Below are positions 8,051-14,931 of a stretch of 36,624 nt of DNA, piece by piece (positions within the stretch are counted from its first letter, which is position 1; each line of letters opens with the position of its first letter). The notes under the pieces were generated by a model. It made no database searches, was not told where the DNA came from, and saw only the letters and a program-made list of their open reading frames with translations. Origin of the DNA: Bradyrhizobium pachyrhizi. GTDB lineage: Bacteria; Pseudomonadota; Alphaproteobacteria; Rhizobiales; Xanthobacteraceae. The stretch covers positions 143,038 to 179,661 of the forward strand of contig NZ_LFIQ01000057.1 of NCBI RefSeq assembly GCF_001189245.1, read 5' to 3'. The position numbers and the translations under genes were made by a program.

Positions 8051-9250
8051 ATGCGCGCGCTCCCGCTCCTGCTGCTCGGTCTTGCCGTCGCCTCGGCGCC
8101 TGCTTTCGCCCAGATGAAACTGCAATCGAAGGCGGCGCCCGCCGGCGGCCCCGAGACGCGCTATTTCACCTCCATCGACGGCCTGATGGACGGCAATGCC
8201 GACGTCGTCCTGAAGGAAACCCGCCAGGGCAAGACCGTGACCGCGGCCGTGCTCGACGTCTGCTATCCCGCCGACAAGAGCTCCGACCGCAAGGACCGCT
8301 TCGTCGCCAACCTGACCGTCAGCGGCCAGACGCTTTCCGGCACCGCCCAGAGCGTCGCCGACAAGCAGCCGGTCACCATCAAACTGAACCGCAAGCAAAC
8401 CGGCGACGGTTTTGAGTTCCGCGGCCAGATCACGATCGGCCAGACCGTGACCGAGGTCGCCTCGACGGACAATTCCGATCTCAGCGAGAAGGAATTCCAG
8501 GACAACCAGGCCACCGAGGACGGCATCACGCCGCAGCCGAAGGATTTCACCGACGTTTCGCCGGAATCGATCGGTGTGCGGGTGAAGCTCGATGCGGCGG
8601 CGGATTTCCTCAAGACCCTGAAGGGCGAGGCCGTCGAGATCGGCACCTCCAGCCTCGCGGTGACCTGCGATGCGATGCGCTCCGGCGAGCAGACCATCAA
8701 CCTCACCGTCGACCCCGAGCACGCCGGCGCGCTGCTCGCCAAGGCGAAATCCGCGCCCGGCGTGACCGCGGCCGGCTGGACCAGCGGCGTGGTCGAGATG
8801 GATCGCACCATCCGCTTTGCCGCCGCCGATTGGCGCGAGGGCGACAAGATCAACAAGGACAAGCTGGCATCGACGATCGCGGGCGTGCTGGCGAAGACGC
8901 TTGCCGCAAAGCCCGCCTCGGCGACATGGAACGCGAACACCGGCAAGCTCAAGCTGGTGCTGAAGCGGCCCAGCACGACTTACCCGGCACTCGGCCTCAC
9001 CCAGAACTACGAGGTCACGGCCCTGGTCTCCCCCGACAAGCCCGGAAGCTCTGACCGGCTGTTGCTGTGGGTCTCGAGCCCCACCGTCTCGACATCGGAC
9101 GACAGCGCCGGCGCCAGGCTGAATCTGTCCGACGATTCCAGCAGCGACGAGGAAGGCAGCGAGACCAGGGACGACAATGGCGCGATCGACGCGCTGCTCA
9201 AGGAATTCAAGGGCCAGCGCTGGGACGCCGACAAGTCGGTGTGGCGGTAA
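8051..9250 (+). CDS. large secreted protein, function unknown
   Basis: Predicted 399-aa exported protein. The signal peptide is MRALPLLLLGLAVASAPAFA, cleaved after residue 20. The mature region starts with a lysine-rich segment, then beta-rich sequence (TRYFTSIDGLMDGNADVVLKE, VTAAVLDVCYPAD, TVSGQTLSGTAQS) and a middle part rich in Ser/Thr/Asp. The last 60 residues hold a strongly acidic Ser/Asp stretch (LNLSDDSSSDEEGSETRDDN) before the C-terminus LKEFKGQRWDADKSVWR. Only two Cys are present, apart in sequence, near residues 74 and 217. GAGGA lies 8 nt before the ATG. It has its own unit after the MarR terminator. No family recognised. Confidence 0.8.
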   Translation: MRALPLLLLGLAVASAPAFAQMKLQSKAAPAGGPETRYFTSIDGLMDGNADVVLKETRQGKTVTAAVLDVCYPADKSSDRKDRFVANLTVSGQTLSGTAQSVADKQPVTIKLNRKQTGDGFEFRGQITIGQTVTEVASTDNSDLSEKEFQDNQATEDGITPQPKDFTDVSPESIGVRVKLDAAADFLKTLKGEAVEIGTSSLAVTCDAMRSGEQTINLTVDPEHAGALLAKAKSAPGVTAAGWTSGVVEMDRTIRFAAADWREGDKINKDKLASTIAGVLAKTLAAKPASATWNANTGKLKLVLKRPSTTYPALGLTQNYEVTALVSPDKPGSSDRLLLWVSSPTVSTSDDSAGARLNLSDDSSSDEEGSETRDDNGAIDALLKEFKGQRWDADKSVWR

Positions 9251-9268
9251 CGCCTAAACCGGCACGCT

Positions 9269-9466
9269 TCAGGCCGCCCTCGTCCTCAGCGGCACCACAT
9301 AGTTGCATTCCGCCGCAGGAGCTGTGTCCGGACCGGACTGAAGCATCCCGTCGCTTCTGACGAACAATTCACAACGAGGCTCGATCGCAACGCGATCGAG
9401 CAGTGCCCGCAGCTCGGGACGAAGTCCATCGCCGCGCAGCGCGGCGATCGCATCGAAGTGACGCAT
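9269..9466 (-). CDS. small hypothetical protein
   Basis: Predicted 65-aa soluble protein (MRHFDAIAALRGDGLRPEL..., ending VPLRTRAA). The best support is an excellent Shine-Dalgarno: AGGAGA lies 6 nt upstream of the ATG when read on this strand. It has one Cys pair (about 32 and 54), no membrane segment and no signal peptide. Its 3' end faces the 399-aa secreted protein gene at 18 nt distance. It is divergent from the SnoaL-like gene at 9715, and the 248-bp interval between them would carry both promoters. I do not recognise it. Confidence 0.6.
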   Translation of the reverse strand: MRHFDAIAALRGDGLRPELRALLDRVAIEPRCELFVRSDGMLQSGPDTAPAAECNYVVPLRTRAA

Positions 9467-9714
9467 GATGGTCTCCTGTGTGATCGCGAACAGGTTTTCG
9501 CGCGCGTGTTGTGCGGGCCACCCGCTTCCCGATAGCGCGACGACGTTCGAGAAGCGGCGCTAAGCGCCATATCGACAAAGCGGAATCTCGTCCGAAAGCC
9601 GGCTGCACGCCCGATCTGGAATCGGGTGGTCCGACACGCGTCTCAAAATGCCTAATGCGCGCATCGACACAACGCCGGTCGCGATGCCGGCAACATGCAA
9701 ATGGAGACGAAGAG

Positions 9715-10179
9715 ATGTCAGAGGAAAACAAGAAGGTTGTAGGCCGCTGGTTCGAGGGCTTTTGGGGAAACCCGTGGAATCCGCGCATCATCGAAGAGCT
9801 CGCGACGCCAGACATTGTCGTGCACTACCCGATGCATGAACCGAAGAAGGGCCGCGCCGCGGTCACGCAATTCATCACCGAGTTTCGCGAGGCGTTTCCG
9901 GATCTGAATTTCTGGGGCGTCGGCGATCTCGTCGCGGAAGGCGACCTCGTGGTCGGCCGCTGGGAAGGCGGCGGCACCCACACCGGGCCTGCGTTCAGCG
10001 ACTTCCGGCTCGGCTCGCTGCCGGCGGCCTCCGGACGCAAGATGACGTTCGCCGGCACCACCGTGCTACGCGTGCGGGACGGACGGATCGCCGAGGAGCT
10101 CGGCCAGGAAGATGCGCTGACCGCCATGTTTCAGCTCGGCCTCATTCGCTTGCCTGAACAGAGCGGCTACGCCGGTTGA
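9715..10179 (+). CDS. SnoaL-like / ester-cyclase family protein
   Basis: 154-aa cytoplasmic protein with a cone-shaped NTF2/SnoaL fold. Typical features are NKKVVGRWFEGFWG (first helix), ELATPDIVVHYPMHEPKKGRAAVTQFITEFREAFPDLNFWGVGDLVAEGD and FAGTTVLRVRDGRIAEELGQEDALTAMFQLGLI. That pattern corresponds to the SnoaL-like predicted ester cyclases widespread in soil bacteria. The conserved His37 (VVHYPMHEP) and the acidic EELGQED turn line the cavity in such proteins. The ATG at 9715 has GGAG 8 nt upstream; longer in-frame extensions look non-coding. The substrate is unknown. Confidence 0.85.
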   Translation: MSEENKKVVGRWFEGFWGNPWNPRIIEELATPDIVVHYPMHEPKKGRAAVTQFITEFREAFPDLNFWGVGDLVAEGDLVVGRWEGGGTHTGPAFSDFRLGSLPAASGRKMTFAGTTVLRVRDGRIAEELGQEDALTAMFQLGLIRLPEQSGYAG

Positions 10180-10210
10180 CCGGCGGCTTCATCGACGATC
10201 GCATCACGGC

Positions 10211-10241
10211 TACCCGAACGCACGTTTCGTGCGTTCGGGTA
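10211..10241. other. 14-bp perfect hairpin between convergent genes
   Basis: TACCCGAACGCACG (10211-10224), TTT loop, CGTGCGTTCGGGTA (10228-10241). It lies between the SnoaL-like gene and the convergent thioesterase gene. It could act as a bidirectional transcription barrier, but neither side has a U-tract, so I do not call it an intrinsic terminator. Confidence 0.6.
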
Positions 10242-10372
10242 ACGCAATCGAACAGCTCAGTGAAATCGAAGCTCTCTAACGCGCAGGCTCGCTGGACAGA
10301 TTCCAATGTAGCCGCGCCCGCACGGCATCTCGCGAGGCGGTGCCGGCGGATTCTCTCCACAGCAACTCAGTA

Positions 10373-10840
10373 TCAAGCCGGAAAGATCAGGCACGTCGTC
10401 GTGCCGTGCGCGAGCAATCTTCCCTTCCCGTCGGTGACCCTGCCTTCGGCGGTGCCGATGCGGCGGCCGCAATTGAGCACCTGGCCCTCGGCCCTGATCG
10501 GACCCGTGTCGGGCGTGATCGGACGCACCAGCGAGATCTTGAACTCGAGAGTTGTCTGGCTGGTGCCGGCATCGAGCGTCGACTGCACCGCAAGCCCCAT
10601 GCAGCTATCGAGCAGCGTCGCGGTGAGGCCGCCATGCACGGTGCCTGCCGGATTGAGATGCGCGTCGGTCGGCACCAGCGTGACGACGACGCGGCCGCGC
10701 TCGGCTTCGGTGACGTCATAACCGAGTGTCCGCGCGATCGTGTTGAGCGGCAATGCGCCGCTGGCGAGGCCCTGCACGAATGCGAGGCCGCTCATCTTAA
10801 GCTTCTGTTCCGCACTGACGGTGCCGTAGCTCTTGGCCAT
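10373..10840 (-). CDS. PaaI-family hotdog thioesterase
   Basis: 155-aa cytoplasmic acyl-CoA thioesterase of the PaaI / YdiI hotdog group. The signature is LNPAGTVHGGLTATLLDSCMGLAV at about 61-84, with the HGG turn and the catalytic acidic residue expected on the following helix. The later TTLEFKISLVRPITPDTGPIRAEGQVL strand is also canonical. ATG 10840 has GGAG 8 nt upstream. It starts 19 bp after the stop of the Ada-like regulator on the same strand, so the two genes are probably one operon. The acyl substrate cannot be told. Confidence 0.9.
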   Translation of the reverse strand: MAKSYGTVSAEQKLKMSGLAFVQGLASGALPLNTIARTLGYDVTEAERGRVVVTLVPTDAHLNPAGTVHGGLTATLLDSCMGLAVQSTLDAGTSQTTLEFKISLVRPITPDTGPIRAEGQVLNCGRRIGTAEGRVTDGKGRLLAHGTTTCLIFPA

Positions 10841-10859
10841 TGCCGATCTCCATCGGGGT

Positions 10860-11435
10860 TTATTGCATCGCGACGGTTGGCCGCTTGCGCCGCAGCGACG
10901 CGGCGGAGCGACCGTAGAGTTTTGCGAATGCGGCATTCATGCGCCGCGCGCTGGAGAAGCCGGCGTGCCGCGCCACCAACGCAAGCGGCAACTCGCTGCC
11001 GTCGATCAGGCGCTTGGCGCGCTGCACGCGCAGCGACAGCGCGACCTGGAGCGGCGAGGCATCGAGATGCTCAGCGAACAGACGCGACAGATGCCGCGCG
11101 CCGACGCCGAGCCGCACCGCCAACGCTTCGACATTGCCGCGGTCGAGCGCGCCTTCCTCGATCAGCGCCAGGGCGCGCTCGACGGTCGTCCTGGTGCCTT
11201 TCCAGGCCGGGCAGAACGGCGCCGCCTCGGGACGGCAGCGCAGGCAGGGCCTGAAGCCAGCACGCTCGGCCGACGCCGCGCTGCCATAGAACCGCACATT
11301 GCGCGCGAGCGGCGTGCGCGCCCGGCAGACCGGGCGGCAATACACGCCGGTGGTCTTGACCGCGACGAACACGACGCCGTCCCAGGCCGGGTCGCGGCGC
11401 TGAAAGGCTGCATATTGTGCGGCGAAATCGAGCAT
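10860..11435 (-). CDS. Ada-like methyl-phosphotriester sensor with AraC HTH, no methyltransferase domain
   Basis: 191-aa DNA-damage regulator. Residues about 3-75 are the zinc-binding Ada N-domain, with Cys33, Cys37, Cys64 and Cys67 spaced exactly like Cys38, 42, 69 and 72 of E. coli Ada. In Ada, Cys38 takes a methyl group from DNA phosphotriesters. Residues about 88-185 are an AraC-type double HTH (LAVRLGVGARHLSRLFAEH...LALVARHAGFSSARRMNAAFAKLYG). The C-terminal O6-methylguanine transferase domain (PCHRV motif) is absent, so it is organised like B. subtilis AdaA. Start uncertain: an in-frame ATG lies at 11510, but the domain begins right after ATG 11435. Likely co-transcribed with the thioesterase. 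Confidence 0.88.
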   Translation of the reverse strand: MLDFAAQYAAFQRRDPAWDGVVFVAVKTTGVYCRPVCRARTPLARNVRFYGSAASAERAGFRPCLRCRPEAAPFCPAWKGTRTTVERALALIEEGALDRGNVEALAVRLGVGARHLSRLFAEHLDASPLQVALSLRVQRAKRLIDGSELPLALVARHAGFSSARRMNAAFAKLYGRSAASLRRKRPTVAMQ

Positions 11436-11642
11436 GGGACCGCTATAGCCCCGCCCGCGCGCCGCGACGACCCGCTTTGCGGAGACGACGTCCGGAAACG
11501 ACCGCTGCATGCGGAAGATACCCGGGCATCTACGGGGGCCTGCGACCAAAAGACTTCGTGCCGCCGCAGTTCGGTCACCGAAAATTAAGGCTCGATTTAG
11601 TTTCGAGGATCATGCTTCGCGCCATCGAACACAGGTCACGCC

Positions 11643-12317
11643 ATGCAAGACCGCGAGCCGATCAACGCTGCGAGCATCTGGCCGACAGATGTGACGGAGG
11701 GTCATTCGCCGGCACAGACGGCGGACCTCTGGGATGTCACCGGCGAGAACCACGACGCCGCCCTGCTGCTGCGGGAGCCGTTTGCCGACCGCATCGGCAC
11801 CGCGCTCTTGGCAGCGACCGCACTCGCCGCAAGCTTCGTGCTGGGATGGACCGGCGGAGCCAACTGGCACGACCTTGCAGCTCCCGCCCCGGTCCCGGTG
11901 GCCCAGAAGGAAGCGCCGGCCCCGCACATTGCGGAGGTGGCGCCGAGCCGAAAGGAGAGCCCGCGCCGGGCCGCGTCCAACGCCGACCCCCTCGTCACCG
12001 GCAGCATTCCGAGGACCGCGCCGGCCAGCCCGCGCCCGCTCGCCCTGGGCGCCGCGCCGACGACCTTGAATGCACAGGCCGCCGCATTGGGGCCGAAGCA
12101 GCCGCCGGCGGCGGCGCCGGAAACGCGGCCGAGCACCATCCCGGGATGGTCGGTGGTCGAAGTCCGCGACGGCACCGCCGTGCTCGAGGGGCCCGAGGGC
12201 GTCAAGATGGCCGCGCGCGGCGACGTCGTGCCCGGCCTCGGACGGGTCGATTCCATCGTGCGCTGGGGCAACCGCTGGATCGTCGCCACCGCAAGCGGAC
12301 TGATCGCAACGCCCTGA
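11643..12317 (+). CDS. membrane-anchored protein with Ala/Pro linker, function unknown
   Basis: Predicted 224-aa protein. It has an N-terminal cytoplasmic segment of about 50 residues, one transmembrane helix (about 53-71, IGTALLAATALAASFVLGW), a long Ala/Pro/Lys-rich periplasmic linker (about 80-160) and a compact C-terminal domain of about 55 residues (WSVVEVRDGTAVLEGPEGV...RWGNRWIVATASGLI). That C-terminal module vaguely resembles PilP/GspC-like periplasmic domains, where a repeated V-E-G-P-x-G and a G-D-x-V-P-G-L-G turn occur. No pilus or secretion gene is nearby, so this is weak. An AGG lies about 8 nt before the ATG. Confidence 0.75.
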   Translation: MQDREPINAASIWPTDVTEGHSPAQTADLWDVTGENHDAALLLREPFADRIGTALLAATALAASFVLGWTGGANWHDLAAPAPVPVAQKEAPAPHIAEVAPSRKESPRRAASNADPLVTGSIPRTAPASPRPLALGAAPTTLNAQAAALGPKQPPAAAPETRPSTIPGWSVVEVRDGTAVLEGPEGVKMAARGDVVPGLGRVDSIVRWGNRWIVATASGLIATP

Positions 12318-12377
12318 GCGTTTTGTCTTGACGCGTTTCCTTGACGCGAACCGCCGTCCGCTTCGCTCGATAACGCT

Positions 12378-12794
12378 TTAGTTGCTGTTGATCACGAAAT
12401 GCAGCGACTTGCCGCCGGTGAAGGTCACCTCGTCACCGTGCCGGCGCCAGCTCGTCATGTCGCCCAGCACAGCCAGCAGATCCTTGTCCGCCTGCGCCCG
12501 CTCCGGCGTGCAGGTGCGGTTCTCCATCGCGCCGGGAACGAAGACGATGGTGTTGCCGGCCACCGAGAACTGGCCCTTGCCGCCGTCGCACCACAGCTCG
12601 AGGATCACCTCGCCATTGTCGCCGACCTCGATCGAGGGAATCCGCTTGGAGCCCGGCATGCGCGCGGCATCGAGCGTCATCACGAAGCCGAACGGGAACT
12701 CCTCCTGGGCCCGCGCCGCATCCGCGCCGAGAGTCGCGGCAACCAGCGCCAACGCGGCGATGCCGCCGTTCAAATTTCGCCTCATCGAAATCAT
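12378..12794 (-). CDS. META-domain-like exported protein
   Basis: Predicted 138-aa exported protein. The signal peptide is MRRNLNGGIAALALVAATLGADAARA, cleaved near residue 29 counting from the ATG at 12794. The mature part ends with ENRTCTPERAQADKDLLAVLGDMTSWRRHGDEVTFTGGKSLHFVI, close to the META (DUF306 / HslJ-like) pattern of a Cys before an acidic-aromatic helix and a final G-x-x-L-x-F strand. Its two cysteines (LWCDGG and RTCTP) could form a disulfide. GAGG lies 8 nt upstream of ATG 12794; ATG 12785 is an alternative. The downstream neighbour faces it head-on. META is a tentative call. Confidence 0.72.
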   Translation of the reverse strand: MISMRRNLNGGIAALALVAATLGADAARAQEEFPFGFVMTLDAARMPGSKRIPSIEVGDNGEVILELWCDGGKGQFSVAGNTIVFVPGAMENRTCTPERAQADKDLLAVLGDMTSWRRHGDEVTFTGGKSLHFVINSN

Positions 12795-12890
12795 GCCAAT
12801 CCTCGAAATGCGACGCGCAACTGCGCGCCCCTTCTATGGGAGCAGAACTCGATTGGCCAGATTGGCAACGCCAGAAAATGTGCTTGAAAC

Positions 12891-12923
12891 GCAAATCCCC
12901 GCGAGCCGTTCGCCCGCGGGGAT
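12891..12923 (-). terminator. intrinsic terminator of the lactate/glycolate permease gene
   Basis: On the minus strand: ATCCCCGCG, 11-nt loop, CGCGGGGAT (stem 12895-12903 with 12915-12923), followed by a short TTTGC. It starts 28 nt past the permease stop codon. Confidence 0.82.
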
Positions 12924-12950
12924 CCCTGGTTCGACGGACGCGTCGTGGCG

Positions 12951-14621
12951 CTATTTCAGCACCAGCATCGTGAACGGATAGACATAGGCCTGCAGGGTCA
13001 CGAACAGGCCGACCAGACACGCCAGCACGATCGAGTGCAGGAACACGTAGCGCAGGATCGAGCCCTCGTGGCCGTACCAGTTGGTCGCGGTCGAGGCGAC
13101 CACGATCGATTGCGCGTCGATCATCTTGCCCATCACGCCGCCCGAGGAGTTCGCCGCCGCCATCAGGATCGGCGACAGGCCGAGCTGCTCGGAGGTGATC
13201 TTCTGCAGATTGCCGAACAGCACGTTCGATGCGGTATCCGATCCGGTCAGCGCCACGCCCAGCCAACCGAGCAAGGTGCCGAAGAACGGATAGAGCACGC
13301 CGGTCGCCGCGAAGGCGAGGCCGAGCGTGGCGTCGACGCCGGACAGCCGGGTCAGCGTGCCGATCGCCAGCATCGCCGAGATCGTGATCAGCGAGATCGC
13401 GCAGATGCGGATGGTGCGGCCATACTCGGCGATCAGCTTGAGCGGCGAGAAGCCCATCAACAAACCCGAGATGATCGCGGCGATCAGCATGCCGGTGCCG
13501 GTGAACGACAGATAGGTGAAGCCGAACACGGCGCCTTCCGGCGTCGGCTTGGCGGCCACCGGCGGCACCTTGAAGATCAGCTTGTCGAGTTCGGGGACCG
13601 GATAGTTCCAGACGAAGTTGGCGTTCGCCCAGGCCTTGAAGGCACCGTTGCCCCAGATCAGCATCAGAATGCAGACGATGATCCACGGCAGCAACGCGCT
13701 CCACATTTCGCCCTGGGTCAGCGGCGTCTTGTCGAGCGGCGGTGCGGCGGCCATCGTCGCCGCCGATTCATCGCGGCCGCGCAGCGCCGGCGACAGCCAG
13801 AGCTGTCGCGGCTGCCAGACCTTCAGGAACAGGATCAGCGCGCCCATCGAGATCAGCGAGGCGCCGATGTCGACGATCCAGGGGTTGATGTAGTTCGAGA
13901 TCACGAATTGCGGGACCGCAAACGACACGCCGGTGACCAGGATCGCCGGCCACACCTCCTTCATGCCGCGCCAGCCGGCAAACGCCCACACCACCCAGAA
14001 CGGCACGATCAGCGAGAACAGCGGCAGCTGCCGGCCGACCATCGCGCCGAGGATATAGGGGTCGAGCCCGGTGACCGAGGCGAGGCCCTGGATCGGCGTG
14101 CCGAGCGCACCGTAGGCGACGGGTGCCGTGTTGGCGATCAGCGACAGGCCGGACGCGGCGAGCGGCGAGAAGCCGAGCCCGATCAGCACCGCGCCGGTGA
14201 TTGCGACCGGCGTGCCGAAGCCCGAGGCGCCCTCGAAGAAGGCGCCGAACGAGAACGCGATCAACAGCAGCTGCAACCGCCGGTCCTCGGTGACGCCGCC
14301 GACCGCGCGCTTGAGCAGCTCGAACTTCCCGCACCTCACCGTGACCTGGTAGAGGAAGATGACGTTGAGCACGATCCAGCCGATCGGGAAGAACCCGGTG
14401 ATCACGCCGAGCAGGGTGGCGCGGATCGACATGTTGGCCGGCATGGTGAAGACGAAGATTGTGATCAGGTTGGTTACGATCACGGCGATGATGGCCGCAA
14501 TGTGCGCCTTCACCTTGCCGCTGGCGATCAGCACCAGCAGCGTGACCACGGGAATGGCGGCCGCGACGGTCGACAGCGCCGCATTGCCCAGCGGGTTGTA
14601 GATTTGATTCCAGGTGTTCAT
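12951..14621 (-). CDS. lldP: L-lactate/glycolate permease, LctP (LldP/GlcA) family
   Basis: 556-aa inner-membrane permease with at least 12 hydrophobic helices, the normal size for LctP. It imports L-lactate and often D-lactate and glycolate with protons. The hallmark FFEGASGFGTPVAITGAVLIGLGF (about 127-150) and the repeated SGLSLIANTAPVAYGALGTPI are present, as is the mirror motif LTGSDTASNVLFGNLQ in the second half. The initial MNTWNQIYNPLGN is typical. AAGGA lies 9 nt before the ATG. It diverges from the BclA-like gene across 310 bp. E. coli glycolate permease GlcA belongs to the same family and glcDEF lies 4 kb away, so glycolate is a plausible substrate. Confidence 0.93.
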   Translation of the reverse strand: MNTWNQIYNPLGNAALSTVAAAIPVVTLLVLIASGKVKAHIAAIIAVIVTNLITIFVFTMPANMSIRATLLGVITGFFPIGWIVLNVIFLYQVTVRCGKFELLKRAVGGVTEDRRLQLLLIAFSFGAFFEGASGFGTPVAITGAVLIGLGFSPLAASGLSLIANTAPVAYGALGTPIQGLASVTGLDPYILGAMVGRQLPLFSLIVPFWVVWAFAGWRGMKEVWPAILVTGVSFAVPQFVISNYINPWIVDIGASLISMGALILFLKVWQPRQLWLSPALRGRDESAATMAAAPPLDKTPLTQGEMWSALLPWIIVCILMLIWGNGAFKAWANANFVWNYPVPELDKLIFKVPPVAAKPTPEGAVFGFTYLSFTGTGMLIAAIISGLLMGFSPLKLIAEYGRTIRICAISLITISAMLAIGTLTRLSGVDATLGLAFAATGVLYPFFGTLLGWLGVALTGSDTASNVLFGNLQKITSEQLGLSPILMAAANSSGGVMGKMIDAQSIVVASTATNWYGHEGSILRYVFLHSIVLACLVGLFVTLQAYVYPFTMLVLK

Positions 14622-14931
14622 CTCGGGATCCTTCCCACATTTTTATGCAGCGCGCCGGCCTGCATGCGGGCAGGCGCGACTGGTGCGATTGCGGGAGTCC
14701 GTCGGAAAAGCTGCAGCCCCGGCTCGCGAATGAACGATCGGTAAGGATCGCTCACATCCTCGCGAAAAATCGAAGGTCCCCCGCCCCTCGCCGTTGTCCT
14801 CATGCTAGGGTTGACTCGATTGCCGGGACAAGCCAACGCTTGCATGCCAGACCTACGACTTTAGTCGAGGATTACCCCGATTGTCCCGATTCTTCAGGCC
14901 TTTGCGGCCCCTTCCCCGGAGACGATAATCT
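14622..14931. other. divergent promoter region between lldP and the BclA-like gene
   Basis: 310 bp with no gene. It has to contain both divergent promoters. I see a small CGATCggtaagGATCG inverted repeat near 14738-14752 but no convincing operator and no recognisable LldR-type site. Confidence 0.5.

Noticed and set aside
12945..14744. 599-aa open frame opposite lldP, and similar long antisense frames (for example 27016-28209, 24159-25511, 10340-11254)
   Set aside because: High GC makes stop codons rare in antisense frames. The translations are Arg/Ala/His-rich without domains, and the opposite strands hold clear genes.
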